From Nocardioides euryhalodurans (GTDB lineage: Bacteria; Actinomycetota; Actinomycetes; Propionibacteriales; Nocardioidaceae): a stretch of DNA of 64,000 nt. Both the position numbers and the translations under genes were made by a program. Location of the stretch: positions 763,501 through 827,500 of the forward strand of contig NZ_CP038267.1 of assembly GCF_004564375.1 (NCBI RefSeq), in the 5' to 3' direction. Below the pieces are notes generated by a model, which saw only the letters and a program-made list of their open reading frames with translations, ran no database searches and was not told where the DNA came from. How positions within the stretch are numbered: position 1 is the stretch's first letter; every line of letters begins with the position of its first letter. This document shows positions 63,422 through 64,000 of this stretch, piece after piece.

Positions 63422-64000
63422 GTGACCGACCCCGACCGCCGACGGCTTCCGCTCGACGTCGACACGGCGGCCAGGCCGATCCGTCCGGTGCAGGCGGTCC
63501 CGGGCTCCCCCAACGTGGTGATCGTGCTCCTCGACGACATGGGCTTCGGCGCCTCCACGGCGTACGGCGGTCCGTGCGAGATGCCGACCGCGCAGCGGCT
63601 GGCGGACGAGGGACTGCGCTACAGCCGGTTCCACGTCACTCCCCTGTGCTCACCGACGCGGCAGGCGCTGATGACCGGCCGCAACCACCACTCCGTGGGG
63701 ATGGGCGTCACGAGCGAGATGTCGACGCCGGAGCCGGGCTACCACGCCTACCGTCCGGCCAGCGCGGCGACGATCGCGCAGATCCTCGGCGGCAACGGCT
63801 ACTGCACCGCGGCGCTCGGCAAGTGGCACCAGACCCCGCCGGTCGAGGTGAGCCCGTCCGGCCCCTTCTCCCGCTGGCCGATGGGCGAGGGCTTCGACTT
63901 CTTCTACGGCTTCATGGGCGCCGAGATGAACCACTGGTACCCGCAGCTCTACCAGGGCCGCTACGCCGTCGAGCCCGACCGGCTGCCGGAGGACGGCTAC
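63422..64000 (+). CDS. Type I arylsulfatase (N-terminal part, runs off right edge)
   Basis: 193 codons of a second sulfatase are visible from GTG 63422. The formylglycine motif is in VTPLCSPTRQALMTGRN (Cys76 to Arg80), with VVIVLLDDMGFGASTAYGG (Asp38, Asp39) at the metal site. It resembles the sulfatase at 33726 throughout (GRNHH, SEMSTPEPGYHAYRP, FYGFMGAE) and would need FGE activation. GAGGAT eight bases upstream may be a -10 box. The start has no ribosome site. None of the TetR boxes precedes it, so it is likely outside that cluster. Confidence 0.9.
   Translation, partial: MTDPDRRRLPLDVDTAARPIRPVQAVPGSPNVVIVLLDDMGFGASTAYGGPCEMPTAQRLADEGLRYSRFHVTPLCSPTRQALMTGRNHHSVGMGVTSEMSTPEPGYHAYRPASAATIAQILGGNGYCTAALGKWHQTPPVEVSPSGPFSRWPMGEGFDFFYGFMGAEMNHWYPQLYQGRYAVEPDRLPEDGY

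Overview
The window is a 64-kb piece of a very GC-rich actinobacterial chromosome. The gene order gcvT – pepA – lpdA – sucB – TIGR01777 epimerase – lipB – lipA – DUF4191 – RDD – glnA is the same backbone as Mycobacterium tuberculosis Rv2211c–Rv2220, and dapA–rnj and thyA–folA match another conserved actinobacterial block. Sequence style (GTG/ATG leaderless starts, GC-rich codons, many giant LuxR ATPases) suggests a Nocardioides-like member of the Propionibacteriales; this placement is inference.

Layout. 1–5.3 kb: RNase J (cut by the left edge), dapA, a secreted CHAP/fibronectin-III protein, a peptidase E-like hydrolase, folA and thyA. 5.3–5.7 kb: two copies of a 47-bp hairpin repeat. 5.7–11.1 kb: a PhzF-type isomerase, a sigma-like protein fused to a membrane segment and an external domain, a small protein, gcvT and pepA. 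11.1–17.5 kb: two tandem giant LuxR-family ATPases with a small secreted protein between them. 17.5–28.6 kb: the 2-oxoacid dehydrogenase/lipoate block (lpdA, sucB, lipB, lipA), interrupted by a TetR/ABC-export module. 28.6–36.7 kb: a divergent island holding a formylglycine-generating enzyme, a MalT-type LuxR regulator, two small related proteins, a DUF6325 protein, a SHOCT protein, an arylsulfatase and a potassium-channel-like protein. It separates DUF4191 from RDD–glnA. glnA has a textbook GlnR box.

38.9–47.2 kb: a flavin oxidoreductase, a VOC protein, three small enzymes or hypotheticals, a third giant LuxR regulator bracketed by two near-identical 20-bp palindromes, a frameshifted SnoaL-like gene and a 5'-3' exonuclease. 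47.2–51.7 kb: an alkylsulfatase, a BASS transporter and a SulP permease, probably one operon for sulfate-ester use. 51.8–63.4 kb: a catabolic gene cluster with a polyamine/betaine-type ABC transporter, a Rieske oxygenase with a CntA-like bridging Glu, an NDP-forming acyl-CoA synthetase, a TetR regulator, an amine oxidase, an acyl-CoA dehydrogenase and a hydratase closely resembling carnitinyl-CoA dehydratase CaiD. TGACTGAACAGTCA-like boxes lie at all of its promoter regions. A second arylsulfatase begins at 63.4 kb and runs off the right edge.

How the parts work together. The formylglycine-generating enzyme would activate both Cys-type sulfatases. The alkylsulfatase needs no such activation. 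The right-hand cluster looks like a self-contained, TetR-controlled route for a quaternary-amine carboxylate; carnitine or a related betaine is the leading guess, not a demonstrated substrate. The most interesting signals are this small regulon, the palindromes bracketing the 42.5-kb LuxR gene, the divergent sulfatase island and the sigma-like membrane fusion. No rRNA, tRNA, CRISPR array, insertion sequence or phage gene was seen.
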